Positions 18,226 through 27,008 of a DNA stretch of 64,000 bases are shown here, one piece after another. The translations under genes were made by a program, and so were the position numbers. How positions within the stretch are numbered: the stretch's first letter is position 1; each line of letters begins with the position of its first letter. The notes below the pieces were generated by a model. It saw only the letters and a list, made by a program, of their open reading frames with translations. It made no database searches and had not been told where the DNA came from. Source of the DNA: Bacillota bacterium (GTDB taxonomy: Bacteria; Bacillota; Clostridia; Christensenellales; SZUA-584); contig JAEXTV010000004.1 in NCBI GenBank assembly GCA_023406895.1, positions 62,001 to 126,000 on the forward strand, read 5' to 3'.

Positions 18226-18427
18226 AAAAAAGTCCCCGTCAACGAAGACAGGGACGAGCATTCACCCGCGGTACCACCCTTGATTCCCAAGTTCATCCTT
18301 GGACACTTTAGCGCTATTCATAACGTAAAGAGGCTGTTACCCGCATCAAACCGTTCTCTTTCCGATTGCAGTCGGTGTCGGAAAGTCCCTGAAAACCCGG
18401 CAGCTATGAGCGGATGTCCCCTTCAAT
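18226..18427 (-). promoter_or_regulatory. T-box leader of the hisS-aspS operon
   Basis: Read on the minus strand the leader has the conserved T-box sequence GGGTGGTACCGCGG (18279-18266). Before it is a stem III hairpin, CCAAG/CTTGG (18302-18287). After it comes an intrinsic terminator, stem GTCCC-GTC/GAC-GGGAC (18255-18232), followed by six T (18231-18226). Uncharged tRNA should favour the antiterminator and switch on hisS. The base of stem I may be GGACA (near 18417) with TGTCC (near 18301). I could not assign the specifier codon with confidence: no His or Asp codon sits where my fold would put it, though the leader contains GACACCGAC near 18378. A shortened or unusual stem I is possible. 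Confidence 0.85.
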
Positions 18428-18433
18428 TGCCTT

Positions 18434-18462
18434 ATTATACACTTGCGTGTTTTATTTGTCTA
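18434..18462 (-). promoter_or_regulatory. Promoter of the hisS T-box leader
   Basis: On the minus strand TAGACA (18462-18457) and TATAAT (18439-18434) are separated by 17 bases, giving a predicted start about 18427 and a leader of roughly 200 bases before the terminator T run. Confidence 0.8.
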
Positions 18463-18510
18463 CGACCTATTTTTCTAAAAAACACGCCCGCAAACGCTGA
18501 TTTGGAGCGG

Positions 18511-19902
18511 TTAATATCCCAAGGCTTGTTTCCTGTGCGCTTCAAACTCAAGAGAACGCATGGATAAGTCGATACTCGAGCCGTCGATGGCGTTGACGGC
18601 AAAGACGCTTTTGCTCTCATCGACGATTTGACCGTTATATTCAAGATAATAAGTATTATAGACCAACCAAGCCGGTATCATCATTTGGTGCTGCGAATCA
18701 TCCTTCATCGGTATGAGAATATTGGTTAATACAATTTTATCTACCGACATGATATTTTCTCCGTTTAGCCAGCCGTTTTCAACACTCTTGGGAAAAGCGA
18801 ACTTGATCATGTTCTTGATTCTGTCCTTTACCTCGTCAAATGGCAGTAGGGCGACATTTTCATTGAGCGTTTCGGTGATATCAAACGGATCATTCCAGCT
18901 GAAAAACCGAACGCCTGTCTCGTCGATATAAACGGTGATCATATCCTGCTTCCACCGTTCGGCGTATTCTTCCGAACGAAAATCAAGCAAACCTCCGAAC
19001 TGAGTTGCGTACAAATTGACAGGGATGCCGCCCCCGTCATTGCGCGTTAATATGAACTGCCATCCCTTTGATATAATTTCTGAGGTGTAAGTAAAAACAA
19101 CCCGCGCTTCTTCTGCTTCCGCGATGCCGTAATTGTTGATGCCAAGCTCTGATAGCAATGTATTGAGCTGTGCATTGGCTTCTTCCTTGCTGATCTTCAC
19201 GCCTTCAATGGTCGTTCCGGGTGGTTCACCCGGTATCGCGCCGCCGTCACCCAGCCACGATTCACCTTGAATCACTCCATATTTATCCGCTGTCACATAA
19301 ACGCTGCTTTCTTTCGCTTCAACATGCAAACGCGCCCCCGACGGCATGGCGTACGTCAGTTTAAATGGTATCGGGCTAATCTGATCTGTAATCGGCTCAA
19401 AGGATTCCTCAGTTGCATTTTCTATCTGCTCTTCAAGTTTTGCAATACGTTGCTCCTGACCATCGTATGATTCCCATCTTTCACCGTTGTCATCTTCAAC
19501 ATACATTCCCCTTTTCGCTGCGATCAATTGCGCCGTCAATTCCTCCTTTGTGGGCGACGTCTGCCTGACGCCCGTGGCCTCCTTCGTCAGATATCTGACC
19601 AGCTTATCGACGGAAGCGGAATCGAACAGGTGCTTTTTCACCTTGTAAACAGGATAGACGTTGGTGTCCGGCACGATAATCTCTGCGTTAATGGCGCAAT
19701 TGAGATTCGGAATCGTATAATCCTCTTCCCACTTGTCCTTATCAATAACCTGCTGTATTGACGGAGCAGGTGTCGCCTTAATCGTTTGTTCGAGCTTGTC
19801 GTCGTTCTTATTCACAACAAAGTTCTTCTGCGGCGTTGCCTGACATGCACAAAACGCTGAAACTATGACCGCCATTATAAAGCAGCCGATTATTTTATTC
19901 AT
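18511..19902 (-). CDS. DUF6034-like lipoprotein, related to the BlaR sensor domain at 24.6 kb
   Basis: A 463-residue lipoprotein: signal peptide with AFCAC (Cys about 20), then a mature domain that begins WEEDYTIPNLNCAINAEI, followed by PDTNVYPVYKVKKHLFD. It ends in a run of conserved segments (IPAWLVYNTYYLEYNG, VFAVNAIDGSSIDLSMRS). The same domain, with matching start (WVETYTIPNLTVDINAQI), middle and end (FAVNAIDGTPINLMMRG), forms the C-terminal half of the M56/BlaR protein at 24624-27008. The pair therefore looks like one ectodomain used both as a free lipoprotein and as part of a sensor. The biochemical function of the domain is unknown to me. Confidence 0.85.
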   Translation of the reverse strand: MNKIIGCFIMAVIVSAFCACQATPQKNFVVNKNDDKLEQTIKATPAPSIQQVIDKDKWEEDYTIPNLNCAINAEIIVPDTNVYPVYKVKKHLFDSASVDKLVRYLTKEATGVRQTSPTKEELTAQLIAAKRGMYVEDDNGERWESYDGQEQRIAKLEEQIENATEESFEPITDQISPIPFKLTYAMPSGARLHVEAKESSVYVTADKYGVIQGESWLGDGGAIPGEPPGTTIEGVKISKEEANAQLNTLLSELGINNYGIAEAEEARVVFTYTSEIISKGWQFILTRNDGGGIPVNLYATQFGGLLDFRSEEYAERWKQDMITVYIDETGVRFFSWNDPFDITETLNENVALLPFDEVKDRIKNMIKFAFPKSVENGWLNGENIMSVDKIVLTNILIPMKDDSQHQMMIPAWLVYNTYYLEYNGQIVDESKSVFAVNAIDGSSIDLSMRSLEFEAHRKQALGY

Positions 19903-20089
19903 TACTATCCTTTATATCGATTGTATTATATACGAAGATTGTACAACAAATCACCTCTTTTTACCATATATGTACATATGATATATGGGATCGAAAATGT
20001 AGGAAGGCAGTTATCCGTTATGATGGCACTTTTTCAAGAGGAAGGTATCCTTGAATCTGACTGATGTCGTATAATCCTTTGACTGCCAA

Positions 20090-20140
20090 CACCTTATCCG
20101 TTACGGCGCGCCACCTTCTCATCGAGGAGAAGGCTTATTC
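20090..20140. repeat. Dispersed repeat, family B copy
   Basis: Shares the order ACCTTATCCG, GGCGCGCCACCTT, then GAGGAGAAGGCTT with the copy at 13746-13800, including the closing GGAGAAGGCTT. The inner stem is rearranged (TTACGGCGCGCC instead of GGCGC-TAAC-GCGCC). Confidence 0.6.
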
Positions 20141-20162
20141 ATTGGGATACTTCCGGTTTAAC

Positions 20163-20208
20163 AAAAAAGTGCCCGAGTCTCAAACTTCTACTTAAGACCC
20201 GAACACTT
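20163..20208 (-). terminator. Terminator of pta-ackA
   Basis: On the minus strand a long stem with one mismatch zone, AAGTG-TCGGGTCT (20208-20195) with AGACTCGGGCACTT (20180-20167), runs into T6. It is 18 bases after the ackA stop codon. It ends the operon before any yceD-rpmF genes, which often follow ackA in Clostridia. Confidence 0.85.
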
Positions 20209-20226
20209 CAATTTATTATTTATAAA

Positions 20227-21420
20227 CTATTTGCAAAGCTCGTATGTATCTTCTGCAATCATGAGCTCTTCGTTGGTCGGCACGCACCAAACCTCCACCT
20301 TTGAATCGGCGGCGGAGAGACGCATTTCCTTACCGCGCGTCGCGTTGAGCTCTTTATCGAGCTTCACGCCCATATACTCAAGGCCGCTCACGCACTTTTC
20401 ACGGATCACCGAATCGTTCTCGCCGATACCCGCCGTGAATATGATCGCATCCACGCCGCCCATCGCCGCCGCATACGCGCCGATGAATTTCTTGACGCCA
20501 TAGCTGAACATCTCAATCGCGGTCGCTGCGCGCTCATTGCCTTCGGCAGATGCCTTCGCGAGATCACGAAAATCGCTCGATACGCCCGATATGCCAAGAA
20601 CACCGCATTTTTTGTTCATGTAATTGCTCATTTGTTCCGCATTCAGGTTCATCTCGCGCATCAGATTCGTCACAATGGCGGGGTCGATATCGCCGCAGCG
20701 CGTGCCCATTACCACACCCGCAAGAGGCGTGAGGCCCATCGAGGTATCCACACATTTGCCACCGTCCACCGCGGCGAGGCTCGAACCGTTGCCAAGATGG
20801 CATGTGATGATCTTCAAATCCTTTTTATCTTTACCAAGCAGCTTCGGCAGACGCTGAGACACATACTTGTGCGATGTGCCGTGGAAGCCGTAGCGGCGGA
20901 TGCCGTATTCGGTGTACGCGTCGTACGACAAACCGTACAAATACGCTTTTTTGGGCATCGTCTGATGGAACGCCGTATCAAAAACCGCTACCATGGGTGT
21001 GTTCGGCATCGTGGCCTGGCAAGCCTCTATTCCCATCAGGTTGGCGGGATTGTGCAGCGGGCCGAACTTGATACATTCGCGAATCGCCGCCATCACATCG
21101 TCATTGATGATCACGCTGTCGGAGAACTTTTCCGCCGCGTGCAGCACGCGGTGCCCGACGGCGTTTATCTCGCTCATGTCCGTAATAATGCCGTATTCCT
21201 TATCCGTGAGCGCGCGCAGCACATAGCCCATGGCCTGCTTATGGTCGCTCATCGGTTCCTTGATTTCGAGCTTCTCTTTTCCCTTTGCACAGTGTGTGAG
21301 CATCGATCCGTCGATACCGATGCGTTCCACCAGGCCCTTTGCCAGCACTTCTTCTTTTGCGATGTCGAAAAGTTGATACTTGAGCGACGAGCTGCCAGCA
21401 TTGATGACCAGAATATTCAT
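20227..21420 (-). CDS. ackA: Acetate kinase
   Basis: Converts acetyl phosphate and ADP to acetate and ATP, the energy-yielding last step of acetate fermentation. The 397 residues start at the ATG at 21420 (MNILVINAGSSSLKYQL), preceded by GGGAGG. Family motifs are present: NAGSSSLKYQ, VFDTAFHQTMP, YGFHGTSHKYV, HLGNGSSLAAV and FTAGIGEND. It lies 67 bases downstream of pta, and the two form the standard phosphotransacetylase-acetate kinase pair. Confidence 0.97.
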   Translation of the reverse strand: MNILVINAGSSSLKYQLFDIAKEEVLAKGLVERIGIDGSMLTHCAKGKEKLEIKEPMSDHKQAMGYVLRALTDKEYGIITDMSEINAVGHRVLHAAEKFSDSVIINDDVMAAIRECIKFGPLHNPANLMGIEACQATMPNTPMVAVFDTAFHQTMPKKAYLYGLSYDAYTEYGIRRYGFHGTSHKYVSQRLPKLLGKDKKDLKIITCHLGNGSSLAAVDGGKCVDTSMGLTPLAGVVMGTRCGDIDPAIVTNLMREMNLNAEQMSNYMNKKCGVLGISGVSSDFRDLAKASAEGNERAATAIEMFSYGVKKFIGAYAAAMGGVDAIIFTAGIGENDSVIREKCVSGLEYMGVKLDKELNATRGKEMRLSAADSKVEVWCVPTNEELMIAEDTYELCK

Positions 21421-21487
21421 TTCGTAACCTCCCAATTTATCACACCACAAAGATATGGTGTCCCCATATATATTTTTTATTATAAAT

Positions 21488-22474
21488 TTAAATCGACTGC
21501 ACAGCCGTGATGGCTACCACGGACACGATATCGTCAACGCTGCAACCGCGAGACAGATCGTTGACAGGCGCGGCAAGGCCCTGACAGATTGGTCCGATGG
21601 CTTCGGCACCAGCGAGACGCTGCACAAGCTTGTAACCGATGTTGCCCGCCTGCAGATCGGGGAATATCAGTACATTTGCATGACCAGCCACCGGGCTGCC
21701 CGGCGATTTGAGCTGTCCGACCGACGCGACAAGCGCGGCATCCGCCTGAAGCTCGCCATCCACCATCAGGTTCGGGGCCATTTCCTTCACAAGCTTTGTC
21801 GCATTGGCCACCTTGTCCACGTTTTCGTGCTTCGCGCTGCCCTTTGTGGAAAACGAGAGCATCGCGACTTTCGGGTCCATACCCGTCAGCTGTGCCGCCG
21901 TTTTCGCCGTTGAGACAGCAATAGCCGCAAGCTGGTTTTCATCCGGATTTGGGTTTACGGCGCAATCGCCAAACACCATGACACCGTTATCGCCATAGCT
22001 TGTATCATCAAGTATCATAATAAAACAACTGGATACCACAGAAATGCCGGGTGATGTTTTGATTATCTGAAGTGCGGGACGAAGGGTGTTGGCTGTTGTG
22101 TTGATGGCTCCGGCCACCATGCCGTCTGCGTCTCCCATTTTAATCATCATGCATGCGTAGTAGAGAGGGTCTTTAACTTGTTGTAAGGCCTGCTGCTCCG
22201 TGACGCCTTTGCTCTTTCGAAGTTCATAAAATGTGTTTGCGTAAGCTTCGATCTTTTCGGATTTATCCGGGTCGATGATCGTTACCCCAGTGTAGTCGAG
22301 TCCTGCGGATTTTGCTTTGATCTCGTCTTCGTTGCCGACCAGTATCACCTGTGCGATACCTTCCTTGGCGATAATCTCCGCCGCTTTGACCGTCCTCTCC
22401 TCAGAGCCCTCCGGCAATACAATCCGTTTACCTGCCAAGCGCGCCTTTTGCTTAATGTCGTCCATGAGTCCCAT
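21488..22474 (-). CDS. pta: Phosphate acetyltransferase
   Basis: Interconverts acetyl-CoA and acetyl phosphate. About 328 residues from the ATG at 22474 (MGLMDDIKQKARLAGKRIVL); ATG at 22465 is an in-frame alternative with GGGAG further away. The short form has only the catalytic PTA_PTB domain, with MGDADGMVAGAINTTA, FSTKGSAKH and NVLIFPDLQAGNIGYKLVQRL near the C terminus. It is divergent from tmcAL, with a gap of 122 bases that holds promoters for both. Confidence 0.96.
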   Translation of the reverse strand: MGLMDDIKQKARLAGKRIVLPEGSEERTVKAAEIIAKEGIAQVILVGNEDEIKAKSAGLDYTGVTIIDPDKSEKIEAYANTFYELRKSKGVTEQQALQQVKDPLYYACMMIKMGDADGMVAGAINTTANTLRPALQIIKTSPGISVVSSCFIMILDDTSYGDNGVMVFGDCAVNPNPDENQLAAIAVSTAKTAAQLTGMDPKVAMLSFSTKGSAKHENVDKVANATKLVKEMAPNLMVDGELQADAALVASVGQLKSPGSPVAGHANVLIFPDLQAGNIGYKLVQRLAGAEAIGPICQGLAAPVNDLSRGCSVDDIVSVVAITAVQSI

Positions 22475-22596
22475 TTTTGTGCCAAATCTCCCTTCAAATA
22501 TCAATGAATTGTCTATCAACAATACAACTGCATCATGGTATAATAAAACCATCGACTATTATATATAATTCGAACGTGTTTGAAAAGGACAAAATC

Positions 22597-23760
22597 ATGT
22601 TTATTTTCGGCATTGTATCAGAATACAACCCATTTCACCGGGGACATGAACGGCATATTGCCCTCTCGCGGCAATCGGCGGACGATTTGGTCGTCTGCGC
22701 GATGAGCGGCAGCTTCGTGCAGCGCGGCGAGCCTGCCGTGTTTGACAAATGGACGCGCACAAAATGCGCGCTGCTGAGCGGCGCGGATGCCGTGATTGAG
22801 CTGCCGCTGCTGCACGCGATACAAAGCGCCCAAGGGTTTGCCACAGGCGGCGTCAATGTTCTGGCCGCCGCGGGCGCGACGCATTTGAGCTTTGGCTGTG
22901 AAACGGACGACACGGCGTTGCTGCAAAGCCTCGCGCAGACGCTTGCCGAGGAAGATGATGATTATAGAGACGCACTCAAAGCGCATTTGAGCGCAGGTGT
23001 GAGCTTTCCGCGCGCGCGCATGAACGCCGCCGACGCCCCCGGTATCGCCTCGATGCCAGGCGCCTTGCTCGGAATTGAGTACTTAAAGGCCATTAACCAA
23101 TACCACCCGCATATCATCCCCCATGTGATCAAGCGAGAGGGCGCGGGATATCACTGCGCCGATATTGACGCGTACCTGCCGAGCGCAACCGCGATACGCG
23201 CCGCGCTGACCGCCGGAGACACGGACAAGGCGCTGGCAGCCATGCCGGACAGCTGTGCGGATTATGTGCGCAAACAAATAAACGCTGGGCTGAAGCCGGC
23301 ATTTGCGGACGCGTTTGACAACGCTTTGCTCACCTCACTACGGCTCAAAGGCCGCGAGTTTATCTCAGCACTGCCCGATGTGAGCGAAGGGCTCGAAAAC
23401 CGCATTTACGATGCGGCACTCAAATGCCGCACGCGCAGCGAGATTATCGCGATGGTGAAGACCAAGCGCTACACGTACGCGCGCATTTCGCGCATACTGC
23501 TCTGTGCGCTGCTCGGCATCACGCGCGATATGATCACGGCGGCGAACACCGTCCCCGTTTCACATGTCCGCGTGCTCGGCGCAAAAAGCCCCGATGTGCT
23601 TAAAAAGCTTGCCAGTGTATCAAAAGTGCCTCTCGTCACCACGGCGGCCCCGCCGTATCCCGCTATCGAAGTCGCCGCGAGCAACGTGTGGGCGCTGACG
23701 CAGACAGCCAAGCCTTTTTGCAGTGCGGACAGGGACTACGCGCAAAGGCTGCTGATCTGA
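22597..23760 (+). CDS. tmcAL: tRNA(Met) cytidine acetate ligase TmcAL (YlbM)
   Basis: Uses ATP and acetate to acetylate the wobble cytidine (ac4C34) of elongator tRNA-Met. The ATG at 22597 (MFIFGIVSEYNPFHRGHERH) follows GAAAAGGAC and gives 387 residues; the nucleotidyltransferase HxGH motif is in FHRGH. Other landmarks are MSGSFVQRGEPAVFDKW and SATAIRAAL. Its substrate acetate is the product of the divergently placed pta-ackA genes. A possible promoter (TCAACA, 17 bases, TATAAT at 22539-22544) lies in the shared gap. Confidence 0.93.
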   Translation: MFIFGIVSEYNPFHRGHERHIALSRQSADDLVVCAMSGSFVQRGEPAVFDKWTRTKCALLSGADAVIELPLLHAIQSAQGFATGGVNVLAAAGATHLSFGCETDDTALLQSLAQTLAEEDDDYRDALKAHLSAGVSFPRARMNAADAPGIASMPGALLGIEYLKAINQYHPHIIPHVIKREGAGYHCADIDAYLPSATAIRAALTAGDTDKALAAMPDSCADYVRKQINAGLKPAFADAFDNALLTSLRLKGREFISALPDVSEGLENRIYDAALKCRTRSEIIAMVKTKRYTYARISRILLCALLGITRDMITAANTVPVSHVRVLGAKSPDVLKKLASVSKVPLVTTAAPPYPAIEVAASNVWALTQTAKPFCSADRDYAQRLLI

Positions 23761-24058
23761 TTGTTTAATCAATACAGTTTGGCAGGGATAATATAAGCCC
23801 GGTGACTCCATTGTTTTTTTGGTGCTGCGCACTTTGCTGATCTACCACCAGTTGCTGCGCAACGGGCTGGTATCCCATGTTGTAAGCGTTTTACCATGGG
23901 ATGCAATTCCACTTCGTAGTCACTTCACTTGCGTTCAATTCAGCATGACAGGTTGGGGTTTTTCAGCTTCACTGTGCTATCCCTGCATTGCGTTTGACAT
24001 GCTTTCATCGTTCAAGTATTCTGATTGCATCAATTCTATCTTTTGGAAAGGTTAGCAT
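23761..24058. other. Gene-free stretch with degenerate palindromes
   Basis: Contains short repeats such as TTGCTGCGCAA (about 23850), CATGGGATGC near 23896, and a CTTCGTAGTCACTTC...CAGCATGAC stretch (about 23910-23950). The last is a degenerate relative of the elements at 38391-38442 and 42112-42190. No open frame of note. Confidence 0.45.
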
Positions 24059-24523
24059 ATGAAAATAAAAACAATCGCCCATACGGCTTACTTTGTCTCC
24101 GATATGGACGCATCGCTGCGGTTTTACTGTGACTGTCTCGGCTTCGAAAAAAGCTTCACGATGGCCGTACCTGACCCCGAAACGCTGGATGACCCGCCTG
24201 CGGATTTTCTCGCGTTTTGTGAGAGATTCCATGGCAAGCCTTGGATTGAATATTTGAAGATTCGCGACGGGCAGTTTGTGGAGTTATTTCATCCGCTGAC
24301 TGAGCATCCGCGCAACACCGATACGGGCGTGGGGTACAACCATTTAAGCCTCGAGGTGGACGATATTTTCGCCGCAGCTCAGGAACTCAAAGTTAAGGGC
24401 GTAGATCTCACGAGCCGCATCACCATGGGCCCTGACAATACCTATCAGGTGTGGATGGCCGACCCGGACGGCAACCGCATTGAACTCATGCAGTACACGG
24501 AAAAATCATTTCAAGTTTTGTAG
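24059..24523 (+). CDS. VOC (glyoxalase/bleomycin-resistance fold) family protein
   Basis: A 154-residue metalloenzyme-like protein of the vicinal oxygen chelate superfamily. The two beta-alpha-beta-beta-beta modules are visible, with candidate metal ligands His8 (IAHTAYFVSD), Glu in QFVELFH, His in YNHLSLEVDD, and Glu near the end in GNRIELMQ. This arrangement is like lactoylglutathione lyase or dioxygenase relatives, but the substrate cannot be told. The ribosome binding site is GGAAAGG before the ATG at 24059. The neighbour on the right is convergent. Confidence 0.9.
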   Translation: MKIKTIAHTAYFVSDMDASLRFYCDCLGFEKSFTMAVPDPETLDDPPADFLAFCERFHGKPWIEYLKIRDGQFVELFHPLTEHPRNTDTGVGYNHLSLEVDDIFAAAQELKVKGVDLTSRITMGPDNTYQVWMADPDGNRIELMQYTEKSFQVL

Positions 24524-24553
24524 CGTATGAATTGCTTTATTTAACTGCGTTCA

Positions 24554-24591
24554 CGCGGACAGCGCCGTCTTTTTTATCATCGCTGTCCGCG
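24554..24591. terminator. Strong hairpin between convergent genes
   Basis: Perfect 11-bp arms CGCGGACAGCG (24554-24564) and CGCTGTCCGCG (24581-24591) surround a 16-base loop that contains T6. It lies in the 100-base gap between the convergent VOC gene and blaR. No T run follows on either strand, so it may be a transcription block rather than a classical terminator. Confidence 0.5.
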
Positions 24592-24623
24592 ATATGACGC
24601 ATGGTGGTGGGAAATTTATAAAT

Positions 24624-27008
24624 CTATTTATTTTCTGCGTTGATCTGTGCCAGATCCTCATCAGTGACATGGCCTCTCATCATAAGATTAATGGGAGTTC
24701 CGTCAATTGCGTTCACAGCGAATACATTTGTATAATCAAATCTGTCGGGTGGTATCTCTTTATAATAAACCAGCCATGAGGGGACGAGCATTTGATAGTC
24801 AAGATCATCACTGACTGGTACAACCACATTGGCCAGCACGATCTTATTAATCTTAATACCATGTTCACTAAAAACAAATTGCTGATCCAATTCTATATTG
24901 TTTTTAATTGTTTGCTTAACATCATCAAAAGGCATCAGCGTCGCGTTTTCTTCTGTGACTTCGGTGATATCGATCGTGTTGTCCCATGAAAAAGATTGCA
25001 CACCCCCATCGTCAACATAAATATCGAGAGACTCATCAAACCACCTCTTAGCAAATTCGTCTTCCCTAAACATACCTGATGGTTGAACCTGAAAGTAACT
25101 AATAGGGATGCTGTTACCGTCTTTTCTTGCTATTGACACGAGCCAACCGCCAGACATAACGTCATCAGTATATCCATTAACAACGATGGCTCTTTCGGAA
25201 CCGGCAATTCCCATATAGTCAATACCTAAATCAGAAATAACTTTTGCAGCTTGATCACGAGCTTCCTCTTCACTTATGTCCATACTATCAAGTGCTTTTT
25301 CCATAGGTTTAACCAAACGTTCTGGGCCACCGTCTCTAATCCACCTTTCAGGTTGAATTCCGTATTGATAACTATACTTGGAAATATGTATTTCATCACT
25401 TGAACCTTCGTTATGATATATTGAGGTATATACCTTATCACCATTGTCCATAAGATAGATATACCTTCCTGTTAACGGCGTATCAATTTTGACTGGGGAA
25501 AATGTCTCAGGTGTAACGTTCTTAATTTCTTCCTTCAATCGATTTAATGTTTCTTTATCATTCGTGTACTTTTTCTCTGATGCCAGTTGCTCTTTAAGCT
25601 CATCCTCTGTGTAAGAAAAATCCCTCACGCCCACAGCATCGCCCGCAAAGTAATCCACGATTTTCTGCATCGTTTCCTCATCGAATGTCCGTTTTTTCAC
25701 CTTATACACCGGGAATACATCCGTATTGGGCGTCACGATCTGCGCGTTAATATCCACAGTCAAATTCGGTATTGTATACGTCTCCACCCAGTCAGGAAAA
25801 TTTCCATACCCTTCGTTCGGGTTCACTTCAGGCGCAGGTGCCGGTACAGGTTCCGCAGGAGCTTGCGCTGTTTCAGTTTGCGTTTCAGCCGCTGCGGTAT
25901 TATTCGCTGGCTCTGCCTGCACGGGCTGGCATGCAGTTGTGAAGCAGGTGAATATCAGCAGACACGAGAGCACGAGTGCCGCGAGCCTCACGGGCAGCTT
26001 GGTGCACCTGCACATGAATATGCCCCGCACGCGCTGTTCCATTGATCGGCAGCTGTTGGACACGCCCATACCGAGCATGTAGGCATTGGCCTTGCTGCCA
26101 AGGTCAATCATCGTCTGCGCGTAATCAAAGCATTCCAGCCTGTTAAGGCTCGCCGTCACCGACGCGTCGCAAGCGGCCTCCATATCCGTTTCAATCTGTT
26201 TGGACGCGAGCCACACCACGGGATTGAACCAGTACACACAGCGCAGCAGCATGAGCAGCAGCGCGGCAAGATGATCCCTGCGGCGGTAGTGCATGAGTTC
26301 GTGCCGTATGCCGTATTCGATCTGCCTCATATCCATGCCGTTGAGCATGCTTTTGGGCAGCAGCAGTTTGGGCCTCAGCGACGCGGTCAGCGCAGGCGTG
26401 GTCAGCCAATCCTGCACCAATACCTTGATATTCGCTTTGATGCCCATATCGCGCTTGCACGCGTCAACGAGGCTTATGATCGGGTCCGGCGCGCTGCTCC
26501 CTCTTTTGTTTTTCCGCTGTATCCTGCCAAAAAGCAGCAGCAGCAGCCCTGCGCTCACGGCTATGCCCAGTGCCCATAGCATCACAAGCACCGTCTGCCA
26601 TTGGATCGGCCGACTGACCGAAGCGTTGGGCGTCACAGTTATTTCGATATTTGCCGATGCCGAGCTGTCCGGCTGTGATGCCGGAATCATATTGTCAGAA
26701 GGATGCGTGTCGTTATCTGAGATGAATTCTGGGGTGCCTGTGTCAGTCTCCGGCATATATTCCGGCTGCGGCGAGATGTCAGACGTCGTTTGTATCGGCG
26801 CAGTTGCCGCTTCGGGAATAACAAACAACTTCGTTTCGCTGTCGATCGTGACAGGAATCATCAGGCGAAGTATGAGCAGCACCCACACCGCATACCCGAG
26901 GACGGGCGATATGTGTCTGCGAAAAAGCCGCTTGAACAGCATGATGGCTGCATACAGCACAATTGAGAAAATAGTGATCTCAAGCAATATGCGAAGAATT
27001 GCGTTCAT
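24624..27008 (-). CDS. blaR: BlaR1-type M56 zinc-protease sensor with DUF6034-like ectodomain
   Basis: A 794-residue membrane sensor-protease. The N-terminal part has membrane helices near residues 10-24, 38-52 and 138-160, then the M56 peptidase domain with the zinc site HELMH (236-240) and the downstream ETDMEAACD ligand region. A further helix lies at about 340-358. The extracellular C-terminal half (about 400-794) is not a penicillin-binding fold but the same domain as the lipoprotein at 18511-19902. By analogy, a signal at this domain would trigger cleavage of the partner repressor. The gene overlaps blaI by 4 bases, as in other blaI-blaR pairs. The ligand is unknown and no beta-lactamase gene is present here. 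Confidence 0.92.
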   Translation of the reverse strand: MNAILRILLEITIFSIVLYAAIMLFKRLFRRHISPVLGYAVWVLLILRLMIPVTIDSETKLFVIPEAATAPIQTTSDISPQPEYMPETDTGTPEFISDNDTHPSDNMIPASQPDSSASANIEITVTPNASVSRPIQWQTVLVMLWALGIAVSAGLLLLLFGRIQRKNKRGSSAPDPIISLVDACKRDMGIKANIKVLVQDWLTTPALTASLRPKLLLPKSMLNGMDMRQIEYGIRHELMHYRRRDHLAALLLMLLRCVYWFNPVVWLASKQIETDMEAACDASVTASLNRLECFDYAQTMIDLGSKANAYMLGMGVSNSCRSMEQRVRGIFMCRCTKLPVRLAALVLSCLLIFTCFTTACQPVQAEPANNTAAAETQTETAQAPAEPVPAPAPEVNPNEGYGNFPDWVETYTIPNLTVDINAQIVTPNTDVFPVYKVKKRTFDEETMQKIVDYFAGDAVGVRDFSYTEDELKEQLASEKKYTNDKETLNRLKEEIKNVTPETFSPVKIDTPLTGRYIYLMDNGDKVYTSIYHNEGSSDEIHISKYSYQYGIQPERWIRDGGPERLVKPMEKALDSMDISEEEARDQAAKVISDLGIDYMGIAGSERAIVVNGYTDDVMSGGWLVSIARKDGNSIPISYFQVQPSGMFREDEFAKRWFDESLDIYVDDGGVQSFSWDNTIDITEVTEENATLMPFDDVKQTIKNNIELDQQFVFSEHGIKINKIVLANVVVPVSDDLDYQMLVPSWLVYYKEIPPDRFDYTNVFAVNAIDGTPINLMMRGHVTDEDLAQINAENK

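Larger units (their letters stand above)
19903..20226. other. Gene-free stretch between ackA and the DUF6034-like gene
   Basis: Holds the promoter region of the gene starting at 19902 (a TATAAT at about 19926 on the minus strand, without a clear -35). It also has a palindrome with 8-bp arms CCATATAT/ATATATGG (19964-19988), a family B hairpin repeat copy (20090-20140) and the ackA terminator. No coding frame was seen. Confidence 0.5.

Noticed and set aside
18378..18386. GACACCGAC as the specifier of the hisS T-box
   Set aside because: It contains Asp and His codons, but in my fold it lies on the 5' side of stem I, not in the specifier bulge; left unassigned.
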